DNA from: Caulobacter sp. SL161
GTDB taxonomy: Bacteria; Pseudomonadota; Alphaproteobacteria; Caulobacterales; Caulobacteraceae
Length of the DNA: 64,000 nt
Assembly (NCBI RefSeq): GCF_026672375.1
Contig: NZ_JAPPRA010000001.1
Coordinates: 2,418,001 to 2,482,000 of the forward strand
Direction: 5' to 3'
Part shown: positions 47,704 through 57,176 of the stretch, piece after piece
Position numbering within the stretch: position 1 is the first letter of the stretch
Layout: every line of letters begins with the position of its first letter
Translations under genes and position numbers: made by a program
The notes under the pieces: generated by a model
What the model was told of the DNA's origin: nothing
What the model saw: the letters and a program-made list of their open reading frames with translations, nothing else
The model's database searches: none

Positions 47704-49992
47704 ATGACGACCGCCGCCCAGCCATCATCCGCCTTGCGGATCCTGCGCCGGACTACCGCCGCCGTGGCGTTGCTCGCGTTCCTGCCGATGTCGGGCGCGG
47801 TCGCGCAGGTCATGCCGACGCAGGACAGCGCGCCCCTGGCCGCTCGGGCGAACGATCCGGCCTGGGTGCGCGCCGACGCGCTCGTCAAGCAGATGACTCT
47901 GGATGAGAAGATCACCTATCTGCACGGCCTGTTTCCGCCGATGGCCAAGCCGGCGCCGACGGACATGATCCCGTCGGCCGGCTATGTGCCGGGCGTGCCG
48001 CGCCTGAACATCCCGACCCTGCGCGAAAGCGACGCCAGCCTCGGTGTCGCCAACCAGGTGGAGCAGCGCAAGGGCGACGTGGCCACGGCCCTGCCGTCCG
48101 GCCTCGCCCTGGCCTCGACCTTCGAGCCGAAGCTGGCCTATGCGGGCGGTGCGATGATCGGCGCCGAGGCGCGCGCCAAGACCTTCAACGTGTTGCTGGC
48201 CGGTGGCGTCAACCTGACCCGCGACCCGTGGGCGGGCCGTAACTTCGAGTATCTGGGCGAGGACCCTCTTCTGGCCGGCGAGATGGTCGCCGAGCAGATC
48301 AAGGGCGTGCAGTCCAACAAGATCGTCTCGACGATCAAGCACTTCGCGCTGAACGCCCAGGAGACGGGCCGGCACGTGATGGACGCCCAGATCGACGAGG
48401 CGGATCTGCGCGAAAGTGACCTCCTGGCCTTCCAGATCGCGATCGAGAAAAGCAACCCCGCCTCGGTCATGTGCGCCTACAACAAGGTCAATGGCGACTG
48501 GGCCTGCGAGAACGACTTCCTGCTCAACAAGGTGCTCAAGCGCGACTGGAGCTATCCGGGCTGGGTGATGTCGGACTGGGGCGCGGTGCACAGCACGGTC
48601 AAGGCGGCGCTGGCGGGGCTGGACCAGCAGTCGGGCCAGGAGCTCGACACCCAGATCTTCTTTGGCGAAGACCTGAAGGCCGCCGTCGCCAAGGGCGAGG
48701 TCAGCCAGGCCCGCGTCGATGACATGGTCCGGCGTATCCTGTACGGTGTGATCAGCTCAGGCCTGATGGACAATCCGATCCCGACGAGCGCCCAGCCGAT
48801 CGACTACGACGCCCACGCCAAGGTCGCCCAGACAGTGGCCGAGCGTGGTTCTGTGCTGCTGAAGAATGATCGCGGACTGCTGCCGCTGACCAAGAGCGCC
48901 AAGAAGATCGTCCTGATCGGGGCCCATGCCGACGTCGGCGTGCTCTCGGGCGGCGGCTCCTCGCAGGTCCGCTCGGTGGGCGGCGCGCCGGTCGAGATCC
49001 CGCTGAACGGCGGCGAGGCGGCTTCGTTCGTACGGGTCACCTGGCACGCGTCCTCGCCGCTGCAGGCGATCAAGGCCGCTAACCCCAACGCCGAGGTTAC
49101 CTACGTCGACGGCAAGGACCCAGCCGCCGCCGCGGCCGCCGCCAAGGACGCCGACGTCGCCATCGTGTTCGCCTGGCACTGGCAGACCGAAGCCCAGGAC
49201 GCCCCGTCGATCGCGCTGCCCGAGAACCAGGACGCCCTGATCGAGGCGGTGTCAGCGGCCAACAAGAACGCGGTCGTCGTGCTCGAGACCGGCGGTCCAG
49301 TGCTGATGCCCTGGCTCCATAAGGTCGGCGCGGTGCTGCAGGCCTGGTACCCGGGCCAGCGCGGCGGCCAGGCCGTCGCGCGCCTGCTGCTTGGCGAGGT
49401 CAATCCGTCGGGCCGCCTGGCCATGACCTTCCCCAAGAGCGAGGACCAGGCGCCGCGCGCCAGCGCGCCGGGCTTCGCTGAGCAGGCGGCCATCGACGAC
49501 GCGCGCCGCGCGGGCCAGAAGGCGGGTCCGATCAAGGGCTTTCCGGTGCGCTACGTCGAAGGCGCGGCGGTCGGCTACCGCTGGTATGCCCAGGAAAAGC
49601 GCCAGCCGCTCTATCCGTTCGGCTATGGCCTCTCGTACACCAGCTTCGGCTACAAGAACCTCAAGGTCGAGGACGGCGATGGCCTGAAGGTCAGCTTCGA
49701 CGTCACCAACACCGGCAAGGTCGCCGGCGCTGACACGCCGCAACTCTATGTCACCTCGGGCCAGCGCAAGGCCATGCTGCGTCTGGCCGGCTTCCAGAAG
49801 GTGGATCTGGCGCCCGGCGAGACCAAGCGCGTCACCCTGACGGTGGAGCCGCGTATCATCGCGGACTACGACACCGCCAAGCCGGGCTGGACCATCGCGG
49901 CGGGAAGCTATCCGCTCTATGTGGGCCGCAACGCCGGCGAGCCTGTCCTGACCGGCAGCGCGCAGTTGAAGGCTTGGTCGAGGAAGCCCTGA
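47704..49992 (+). CDS. Glycoside hydrolase family 3 beta-glucosidase-like enzyme
   Basis: A 762-residue exported enzyme. Signal peptide about residues 1-36, ending GAVAQV. Family 3 barrel domain: MTLDEKITYLHG, ARAKTFNVLLAGGVNLTRDPWAGRNFEYLGEDP, HFALNAQETGRHV, and the nucleophile Asp291 in GWVMSDWGAV. The C-terminal half has the alpha/beta domain (VVLETGGPVLMPWLHKVGAVLQAWYPGQRGGQAVARLL) and a fibronectin III-like domain starting about residue 660. It removes non-reducing-end beta-glucosyl residues; substrate is inferred. The ATG at 47704 is chosen because it begins the signal peptide. The next gene overlaps its stop by 1 base. Confidence 0.92.
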   Translation: MTTAAQPSSALRILRRTTAAVALLAFLPMSGAVAQVMPTQDSAPLAARANDPAWVRADALVKQMTLDEKITYLHGLFPPMAKPAPTDMIPSAGYVPGVPRLNIPTLRESDASLGVANQVEQRKGDVATALPSGLALASTFEPKLAYAGGAMIGAEARAKTFNVLLAGGVNLTRDPWAGRNFEYLGEDPLLAGEMVAEQIKGVQSNKIVSTIKHFALNAQETGRHVMDAQIDEADLRESDLLAFQIAIEKSNPASVMCAYNKVNGDWACENDFLLNKVLKRDWSYPGWVMSDWGAVHSTVKAALAGLDQQSGQELDTQIFFGEDLKAAVAKGEVSQARVDDMVRRILYGVISSGLMDNPIPTSAQPIDYDAHAKVAQTVAERGSVLLKNDRGLLPLTKSAKKIVLIGAHADVGVLSGGGSSQVRSVGGAPVEIPLNGGEAASFVRVTWHASSPLQAIKAANPNAEVTYVDGKDPAAAAAAAKDADVAIVFAWHWQTEAQDAPSIALPENQDALIEAVSAANKNAVVVLETGGPVLMPWLHKVGAVLQAWYPGQRGGQAVARLLLGEVNPSGRLAMTFPKSEDQAPRASAPGFAEQAAIDDARRAGQKAGPIKGFPVRYVEGAAVGYRWYAQEKRQPLYPFGYGLSYTSFGYKNLKVEDGDGLKVSFDVTNTGKVAGADTPQLYVTSGQRKAMLRLAGFQKVDLAPGETKRVTLTVEPRIIADYDTAKPGWTIAAGSYPLYVGRNAGEPVLTGSAQLKAWSRKP

Positions 49993-51401
49993 TGCGTCTG
50001 CGCCTTGTATCCCTGACGGTCGCGGCGCTGGCCGCGACCTCTCCCGTCCTCGCAGCGCCCAAGCTCCGCGCCTGGGTGACGACCGGCGACAAGAGCCAGC
50101 TCCTGGCGGCGCAGGCGCCTGTGGCGACCTCGTCCCCCGAGGCGTTGGCCGGACTGCCGGTGATCGCGATCGACACCCAGGAGCGCCACCAGTCGATGGT
50201 CGGCTTTGGCGCGTCGATCACCGACGCCTCGGCCTGGCTGATCCAGAACAAGCTCAAGCCCGCTGACCGCGACGCGCTCTTGCGCGAACTGTTCGGCCGG
50301 GAGGAGGGCGGTCTGGGCTTTAACTTTACCCGCGTGACCATCGGCGCGTCCGACTTCTCGCTGGACCACTACAGCCTCAACGACACGCCAGGCGACGCGC
50401 CGGATCCGGGGCTGGAGCACTTCTCACTGGCGCGTCCTCAGCAGGACGTGTTCCCGACCTTGCGAGCGGCCTTGGAGATCAATCCCGAGCTGAAGGTCAT
50501 GGCCTCGCCGTGGAGCGCGCCGGCCTGGATGAAGACCACGGGCTCACTGGTCAAAGGCCAGCTCAAGGCCGAGGCCTATCCGGTCTACGCTCGCTTCTTC
50601 GCCCGCTACGTCCAGGAAGCCGCGAAAGTCGGCGTGCCGACTGACTATCTCAGCGTCCAGAACGAGCCCGACTTCGAGCCCGAGAACTATCCGGGCATGC
50701 GGTGGCTGCCGCAGGATCGCGCGCGGTTCTTCGGCGAGCACCTGGCCCCGGTGTTTGTGCGTGAGAAGATCAAGACCCGCGTGCTCGACTGGGACCACAA
50801 CTGGGACCAGCCGCAGCAGCCGCTGACGGTTCTGGCCGACCCGAAGGCCCGGGCGTTCCTGACGGGCGTGGCCTGGCACTGCTACGCCGGCGACGTTTCG
50901 GCGCAGGACAAGGTGCACGCGGCCTATCCGGACAAGGACGTGTTCTTCACCGAGTGTTCGGGCGGCGAGTGGGCGCCCAAGTTCGACGACAGCTTCTCGT
51001 GGATGGTCGAGCAGCTGATCATCGGCTCGACCCGCGGCGGCGCGCGCGGCGTGCTGATGTGGAACCTGGCGCTGGACGAGAAGTTCGGACCGCACGCCGG
51101 CGGCTGTGGCGACTGTCGCGGGGTGGTTTCGATCGACAGCCAGACCGGCGCGGTGACCCGCACACAGGAATACTACGCCTTCGGCCACGCCAGCCGCTTC
51201 GTGAAGCCCGGCGCGGTGCGGATCGGATCGCCGGCGAAGGTCGAGGGGCTGCGGACGGTGGCGTTCCAGAACCCCGACGGACAGCGCGTGCTGATCGTGC
51301 TGAACGTTTCGACCGCTGCGGTCGACTTCGCAATTGCGTCGCCCGGAGCGCGCTTCAAAGCGTCCTTGCCCGCCAGATCGGCGGGCACCTTCGTCTGGTA
51401 G
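49992..51401 (+). CDS. Glycoside hydrolase family 30 glucosidase
   Basis: A 469-residue exported enzyme. Signal peptide about residues 1-20 (MRLRLVSLTVAALAATSPVL). Family 30 features are MVGFGASITDASAWLI, FTRVTIGASDFS, MASPWSAPAWMKT, acid/base Glu225 in LSVQNEPDFEPENY, and nucleophile Glu321 in VFFTECSGGEW. Related enzymes are glucosylceramidases or beta-1,6-glucanases; the substrate here is unknown. Its ATG shares the A of the GH3 stop codon (tgatg), so the two are translationally coupled. It ends the locus; a long terminator hairpin lies beyond. Confidence 0.9.
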   Translation: MRLRLVSLTVAALAATSPVLAAPKLRAWVTTGDKSQLLAAQAPVATSSPEALAGLPVIAIDTQERHQSMVGFGASITDASAWLIQNKLKPADRDALLRELFGREEGGLGFNFTRVTIGASDFSLDHYSLNDTPGDAPDPGLEHFSLARPQQDVFPTLRAALEINPELKVMASPWSAPAWMKTTGSLVKGQLKAEAYPVYARFFARYVQEAAKVGVPTDYLSVQNEPDFEPENYPGMRWLPQDRARFFGEHLAPVFVREKIKTRVLDWDHNWDQPQQPLTVLADPKARAFLTGVAWHCYAGDVSAQDKVHAAYPDKDVFFTECSGGEWAPKFDDSFSWMVEQLIIGSTRGGARGVLMWNLALDEKFGPHAGGCGDCRGVVSIDSQTGAVTRTQEYYAFGHASRFVKPGAVRIGSPAKVEGLRTVAFQNPDGQRVLIVLNVSTAAVDFAIASPGARFKASLPARSAGTFVW

Positions 51402-51498
51402 GAGCCGGCCGTCGCGCTTCGGTGCGATCACGCCGGTTGTCCTGGCGGATCGCCCCGCCTCCCTCGTGTCGGCGGTTAAACCGGCCAAGCGACCAAGG

Positions 51499-51536
51499 CC
51501 GGTTCTGCGGGGCCGCTAGTCCCCCCGCAGAACCGG
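51499..51536. terminator. Bidirectional terminator hairpin at the GH30/YbbP junction
   Basis: Perfect 14-base arms ccggttctgcgggg/ccccgcagaaccgg with a 10-base loop. The minus-strand YbbP stop codon (51516-51518) is inside the loop, and the last codons of the permease form one arm. Placed between convergent genes, it can serve both. Confidence 0.7.
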
Positions 51537-54034
51537 CGCTGGCCTTTGCGCGAGGGCGAGGCTCGCGGCGATCAGGCCGCCCAGGGTCGCCAGGCCCGTC
51601 GCGCCCGCCAGCAGGGCCAGCACGCCGCTCCAGTCGACGCTCCAGGTGGCCTCGAAGACCTTGACCACCACCGGCCAGGCGGCGGCGAAGCCGAAGAGCA
51701 CGCCGGCCGCCCCGGCGATCAGACCCACCGCGCCGTACTCGATCACATAGGCCAAGAGGATCTGGCCCCGCGTGGCGCCCAGCACCTTCAGGGTCGCGGC
51801 TTCCCGCGCCCGCGCTCGGGCGCCGGCCGCGATGGCGCCGGCCAGCACCAGGAGGCCCGCCAGACCCGCCACCGCCGCCGCGCCGCGAACAGCCAGGGCC
51901 AGCCGGTCGAAGAGGGCGGCGGCCGACTCCAACTGCTCGCGCACGCTGATCACGTTGACCGTCGGCAAGGTCTGGCCAAGCTTGCGGGTGAGGGCGGCTT
52001 CCTGGGCCTTGTCCATACGCGCGATCGCCACGCTGCGAAGCTCGGCCCCTTCCAGCGTCGCCGGATTGAGGATCAGGTTGAAGTTGGGTCCGAAGCCGCC
52101 GAACTCGATCGTCCGCAGGACCGTGATCCGCGCCTCGATCTCCTGGCCCAGAACCAGCAGGGTGACCGTGTCGCCAAGCTTGAGTCCGGCGGCTTCAGCG
52201 ATCTCGGCGCTCATGGCCAGCTTGGGCGGACCGGCGTCGTTCTCCGCCCACCAACGCCCGGCGACGACGCCGGCGTTCTTCGGCTCCTTGCCCAGGGTCG
52301 ACAGGCTGATGTCGTTGTCGAACGCCCATCGCGCCGAGGGCTTGACGCTCTTCGGATCGATCGGCTTGCCCTTGACCGCGATGATGCGGCCCGTGACGAA
52401 CGGCATGCGCAGATAGGTGTCCTCGGTCAGCGGCCCCATGACCGAGGCCGCCGTCGCGTCGAAGGTCGCGGCCTGGTCGGCCGGAATCTCGGTGAACACC
52501 ATGGCCGGCGCGGTGCGGGGGGCCACGTCGCTGACCTGGGCAAGGAGCGCCGACTGGATCAGCACCACGCACGCCAGGAGCGCGACGCCCAGACCGATCG
52601 CCGGGCTGGCCGTTCGCGCCGCCGAGCGAGGCCCCGCGAGGTTGGCGAGGCCCAGCTTGGCGGGGCCTCGGGTGAGACCGCGCGCCTTGCCGGCCGCCCA
52701 GGCGGCGGACCGGCCCAGCGCGGCGAGGAGGCCAAACGACACCGCCACCCCGGCGATCATGATCGCGGCGGCCAGCGGGGTCGGGGCGGTGGCGACCGCC
52801 AGCGCGGCCAGGCCCACGCCGGCCAGCGCCGCGCCGACCGTCTCGACGCCGAACGGAAGCCGACCTTTGGGCGCGCGCCGGAACAGGGCCGACGGCGGCG
52901 TCGTCCGCGCTCGCGCTAGGGGCAGCAACGAGAACGCCGCCGCAGCCAGCAGGCCAAAGAGCGCGGCCTTGGCCAGGGGCAGGGGATAGACCTTGAACAG
53001 CGCCGGCACCGGCAAACTGGAGCCCGCGAGCTGCCCCAGGATCAGGGGCGCGGCGCCGCCGACGACGAGGCCGATCGCGATCCCCAGCAGGGCCAGGACC
53101 GCGATCTGGATCAGGTGCAGATCGCGGATCAGGCCGCTCTGCGCGCCCAGAGCCTTCAACACGGCGATCGCCGGCTCTCGCGCAGACAGATAGGCCGAAA
53201 CCGCGCCCGCCACGCCGAGGCCGCCGGCGACCAGCGACGCCAGGCCGATGAAGCCCAGAAAATACTCCAGCTGGTCGATCAGCCGGCGCGCGCCCGGCGC
53301 AGCGTCCAGACGGTCGCGCACCCGCATCCGCGAGTCCGGAAGCGAGGCCTGCACGGCCTTACCGATTGCGCGGGGATCCTGGTTGGGCGAAAGCGCCACG
53401 CGCACCGTCCGACTAGTCAGGCCGCCCGGCGCCAGGAGGCCGGATCGCTCCAGCACCTCGCCCCGGACAAGGACACGGGGCGCGATGGCGAAGCCGCGTG
53501 ACAGGCCGTCGGGCTCACCGGTCAACCGCGCGCCCACGACCAGTGTCATGGGGCCGGCCTCGAACCGGTCGCCGATCTTCAGGTTCAGGCGATCCAGGAG
53601 CGCCGGCTCCACCGCCGCGCCCGGCAGGCCGTTGCGATCGGCCAGGGCGGCTTGCAGGTTCGGCGCGCCTTCCAGCGTCACGGCGCCGGCGAGCGGAAAC
53701 TGTCCGTCCACGCCGCGCAGATTGACCAGTCGCCGCTCACCGCTGGGGGCCTGGGCCATGGCGCGGGCCGTGGCGGCGTAGGTGGTCACGCCCAGCTTGT
53801 CGAACGCCTCGCGCTCCTTGGGGGTGAAATCACGGTTTTCGATCGAGAACGACAGGTCGCCGCCCAGGATCTCACGCGCCTGGCTGGCCAGGCCCTGGCG
53901 GAAGGCTTCAGCCGTCGAGCCGGCCGCCGCGATCGCCGCGACGCCCAGCGCCAGGCAGGCCAGGAAGATGCGGAAACCGCGCACGCCCGAGCGCAGTTCG
54001 CGGGCGGCGAGACGGAAGGCGAGGGGCGTGCGGC

Positions 54035-54038
<4 letters not shown>
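51516..54038 (-). CDS. ABC transporter permease, YbbP-like (FtsX superfamily)
   Basis: An 840-residue MacB/FtsX-type permease with about 10 membrane segments: one at residues about 25-45 (IFLACLALGVAAIAAAGSTA), others in two blocks of three near residues 260-385 and 680-830, and further hydrophobic segments between them, with long periplasmic loops. This two-repeat layout is that of YbbP. With the ATPase downstream of its start (4-base overlap) it likely forms a lipid or lipoprotein-related exporter; the precise role of YbbAP is not known. The stop codon falls within a terminator hairpin. Confidence 0.85.
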
Positions 54039-54721
<683 letters not shown>

Positions 54722-54778
54722 GGGTTTTCCTGCAAGGCCGGTCCTTGTTTGGCCGGCAGCTAGACTACATAGGAAAGC

Positions 54779-55411
54779 ATGAGCCAGACCGCACAACGTT
54801 TTCCCAATCGTCGTCGTTTTTTGCTGGGGATCGGCCTGCTGAGCCAGATCGCCGCCGCGCCGAAGCCGGTGGTGATCACCGTGTTGGGCGACTCCATCAC
54901 CGCCGGTCTCGGATTGCCCGCGCGCGAGGCCATGCCCGCGCAGTTGGAGTCAGCACTGGGGCGGCGTGGGATCTCAGCGGTCGTAAGGCCCGCCGGCGTC
55001 TCGGGCGACACAAGCGGCGGCGGTTTGGCCCGGCTTGGCTTCAGCGTCTCGAAGGATACACAACTCTGCGTGGTGGCGCTCGGCGGCAACGATCTGCTGC
55101 AGGGCGTCGATCCGGCTCAGACCAAGGCGAACCTTCGTGGCGTGCTGCAGAAGCTCAAGGCCCGGAACGTCCGTGCGGTGCTGGTCGGCGTGGCCGCGCC
55201 AGCCAGGATCGGCGCCAGCTATGCGCGCGACTTCAACGCCATTTATCCGAGCCTCGCCAAGGAGTTCGGCGTGCCGCTTTACGCGAATATCCTCGCGGGC
55301 GTCGTCGGCAATCCGGCGTTGATGCAGCGCGACGGAATTCATCCCAACGCTCAGGGCGCCAAAAAGATCGGCGAGGCGCTGGCCGCTGTCGTCGCCAAGG
55401 CGGTGAGTTAG
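54779..55411 (+). CDS. Exported GDSL esterase/thioesterase, TesA-like
   Basis: A 210-residue SGNH hydrolase. Block I is TVLGDSITAGLGLPA (Ser in GDS), block III is ALGGNDLLQG, and block V is DGIHPNAQG (Asp-His). The N-terminus NRRRFLLGIGLLSQIAAAP is a twin-arginine-type signal, so it is probably exported by Tat. E. coli TesA is a periplasmic thioesterase I/protease I/lysophospholipase. It diverges from the YbbA-like gene with 57 bases between starts, a conserved gene neighbourhood. Confidence 0.88.
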   Translation: MSQTAQRFPNRRRFLLGIGLLSQIAAAPKPVVITVLGDSITAGLGLPAREAMPAQLESALGRRGISAVVRPAGVSGDTSGGGLARLGFSVSKDTQLCVVALGGNDLLQGVDPAQTKANLRGVLQKLKARNVRAVLVGVAAPARIGASYARDFNAIYPSLAKEFGVPLYANILAGVVGNPALMQRDGIHPNAQGAKKIGEALAAVVAKAVS

Positions 55412-55965
55412 GGGCCGCGGGCCACGCATCTTCACCGTCGCGCATCCATATATCGTCTAAGATATATTATCGGAAACAATCGCATGTTTGTCAGTGTTGC
55501 AGATTGCTGCTGTGGCGGATCCTCGTACGCTCAAACGAACGCGAAACGGACGAGGCACAGCGCGCACCAAGATCGTGACGCTAAATGGAAATCGCGTCGG
55601 CGTATGCGTCCCGGAAACAAGACCTTGGCGAAGGCGCATTTTCGCCCATGTGATCTTGGCTACCGCCGCCAAAGGCCTGTGAACCGCGGCAGGCGTCGGC
55701 GCTACAGCGCATGGATCTCTCGACGATGGGTGTCCGATGATCCTCCGCGCGCCTGATTTCGATCGCGCCTTCCACCAGCGCCACCTGACCGGCTTCGAGC
55801 ATCCCGTCGACGCTGTTCCCGAGGCTGAGTGGCGGATCTCGAGGCTATGACGCGTGAGCTCCCGGGGCTCCAGCAGCACCAAGCCCCCCTACTCCTGAGC
55901 GTCGCGCCCTGATCGACGCGCCAAGCTGCAACCAACAACAGCGCTCTCATCCCAACGGAAACTCT
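55412..55965. other. Gene-poor stretch, perhaps a decayed locus
   Basis: A 554-base region with only short open frames (64-141 codons, several overlapping on both strands) that do not look like known proteins. It is AT-richer than the genes around it between about 55440 and 55600. One palindrome (55448-55467) is described separately. It may hold the promoter of the acyl-CoA dehydrogenase gene and the remains of an older gene. I could not identify the ancestor. Confidence 0.5.
55448..55467. promoter_or_regulatory. AT-rich palindrome, atatatc-N6-gatatat
   Basis: Perfect 7-base arms with a 6-base centre (gtctaa), 37 bases after the tesA-like stop codon, standing out in GC-rich DNA. It resembles an operator for a helix-turn-helix repressor of unknown identity. 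Its target may be a lost or unannotated gene; the next clear start is 500 bases away. Confidence 0.5.
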
Positions 55966-57111
55966 ATGACAGATCCAGATACGCTCAGCGCCCTCATCGA
56001 TGTCATCCAACGCTTCGTCGCCGAGCGCCTTCGTCCCATCGAAGGGCTCGTGTCTGAAACGGACGAGGTGCCTGGATCCATCATCGAAGAGATGAAGCAG
56101 CTTGGTCTGTTTGGGTTATCGATCCCCGAAAGCTATGGCGGCTTGGGGCTAAGCCTTGAGGAAGAAGCTCGCGTCATAGTAGCGTTCTGCCACGCCGCCC
56201 CCGCTTTCCGCTCGACCTTTGGCACCAATGTCGGCATCGGCAGCCAAGGCCTGGTGATGTTCGGCGACGAAGCTCAGAAGGCGCGCTGGCTGCCGTCAAT
56301 CGCCTCCGGTGAGACCATCACCGCCTTCGCCCTGACCGAAGCCGAAGCCGGATCGGACAGCGCCTCGGTGCAGACCCGCGCCGTGCGCGACGGTGACCAC
56401 TATGTTCTGAACGGGGTGAAGCGCTACATCACCAACGCCGGCCGGGCCAACCTGTTCACGGTGATGGCGCGCACCGACCCGAACTCCAAAGGCGGCGCCG
56501 GGGTGTCGGCCTTCCTGGTTCCCGCCGACCTGCCGGGTCTGAGCGTGGGCAAACCCGAGAAGAAGATGGGGCAGCAAGGCGCCCACATTCACGACGTCAT
56601 CTTCGAGGATGTCCGCGTGCCGATCGAGAACCGCCTGGGCGCCGAAGGCGAGGGCTTTACACTGGCGATGCGCGTGCTGGATCGCGGCCGGGTTCATATC
56701 TCGGCAGTCTGCGTGGGCGTGGCCGAGCGACTGATCGCCGACTGCGTGGCCTATGCCAGCGAGCGCAAGCAGTTCGGCCAGCCGATCGCCAACTTCCAGC
56801 TGATCCAGGCCATGATCGCCGACAGCAAGACCGAGGCGCTGGCCGCCAAAGCCCTGGTATTCGACACCGCCCGCAAGCGCGACGCCGGCGCCAATGTCAC
56901 GCTGGAGGCCGCCGCCACCAAGCTGTTCGCCTCAGAGATGGTCGGCCGGGTCGCTGACCGGGCGGTGCAGGTGTTCGGCGGCGCGGGCTATGTCGCCGAC
57001 TATGGGATCGAGCGCCTGTATCGCGACGTCCGCATCTTCCGGATCTACGAAGGCGCCAGCCAGATCCAGCAACTGATCATCGCGCGCGAGACCCTCAAGC
57101 GCGGCGGCTAG
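55966..57111 (+). CDS. Acyl-CoA dehydrogenase
   Basis: A 381-residue FAD enzyme. Motifs: AFALTEAEAGSDSASVQTRA (FAD/substrate region), YITNAGRANLFTVMARTD, QQGAHIHDVIFEDVRVPIENRLG, RKQFGQPIANFQLIQAMIAD, FGGAGYVADYGIERLYRDVR, and the catalytic base Glu in IYEGASQIQQ. It oxidises an acyl-CoA to the 2-enoyl-CoA and passes electrons to electron-transfer flavoprotein. Chain preference is unknown. It is the first gene of a catabolic group and ends at a 34-base palindrome shared with the convergent monooxygenase gene. Confidence 0.9.
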   Translation: MTDPDTLSALIDVIQRFVAERLRPIEGLVSETDEVPGSIIEEMKQLGLFGLSIPESYGGLGLSLEEEARVIVAFCHAAPAFRSTFGTNVGIGSQGLVMFGDEAQKARWLPSIASGETITAFALTEAEAGSDSASVQTRAVRDGDHYVLNGVKRYITNAGRANLFTVMARTDPNSKGGAGVSAFLVPADLPGLSVGKPEKKMGQQGAHIHDVIFEDVRVPIENRLGAEGEGFTLAMRVLDRGRVHISAVCVGVAERLIADCVAYASERKQFGQPIANFQLIQAMIADSKTEALAAKALVFDTARKRDAGANVTLEAAATKLFASEMVGRVADRAVQVFGGAGYVADYGIERLYRDVRIFRIYEGASQIQQLIIARETLKRGG

Positions 57112-57118
57112 AGCAAGA

Positions 57119-57152
57119 GAGGGCGGCGCTGCAGATCTGCAGCGCCGCCCTC
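57119..57152. terminator. Perfect 34-base palindrome, bidirectional terminator
   Basis: gagggcggcgctgcaga followed by its exact reverse complement with no loop, between the stops of two convergent genes (7 bases after one, 24 bases before the other). In RNA it would fold with a small forced loop. No long T-run follows, so termination strength is uncertain. Confidence 0.8.
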
Positions 57153-57176
57153 CCCTATCTCGACTTGTGTAAGGCG

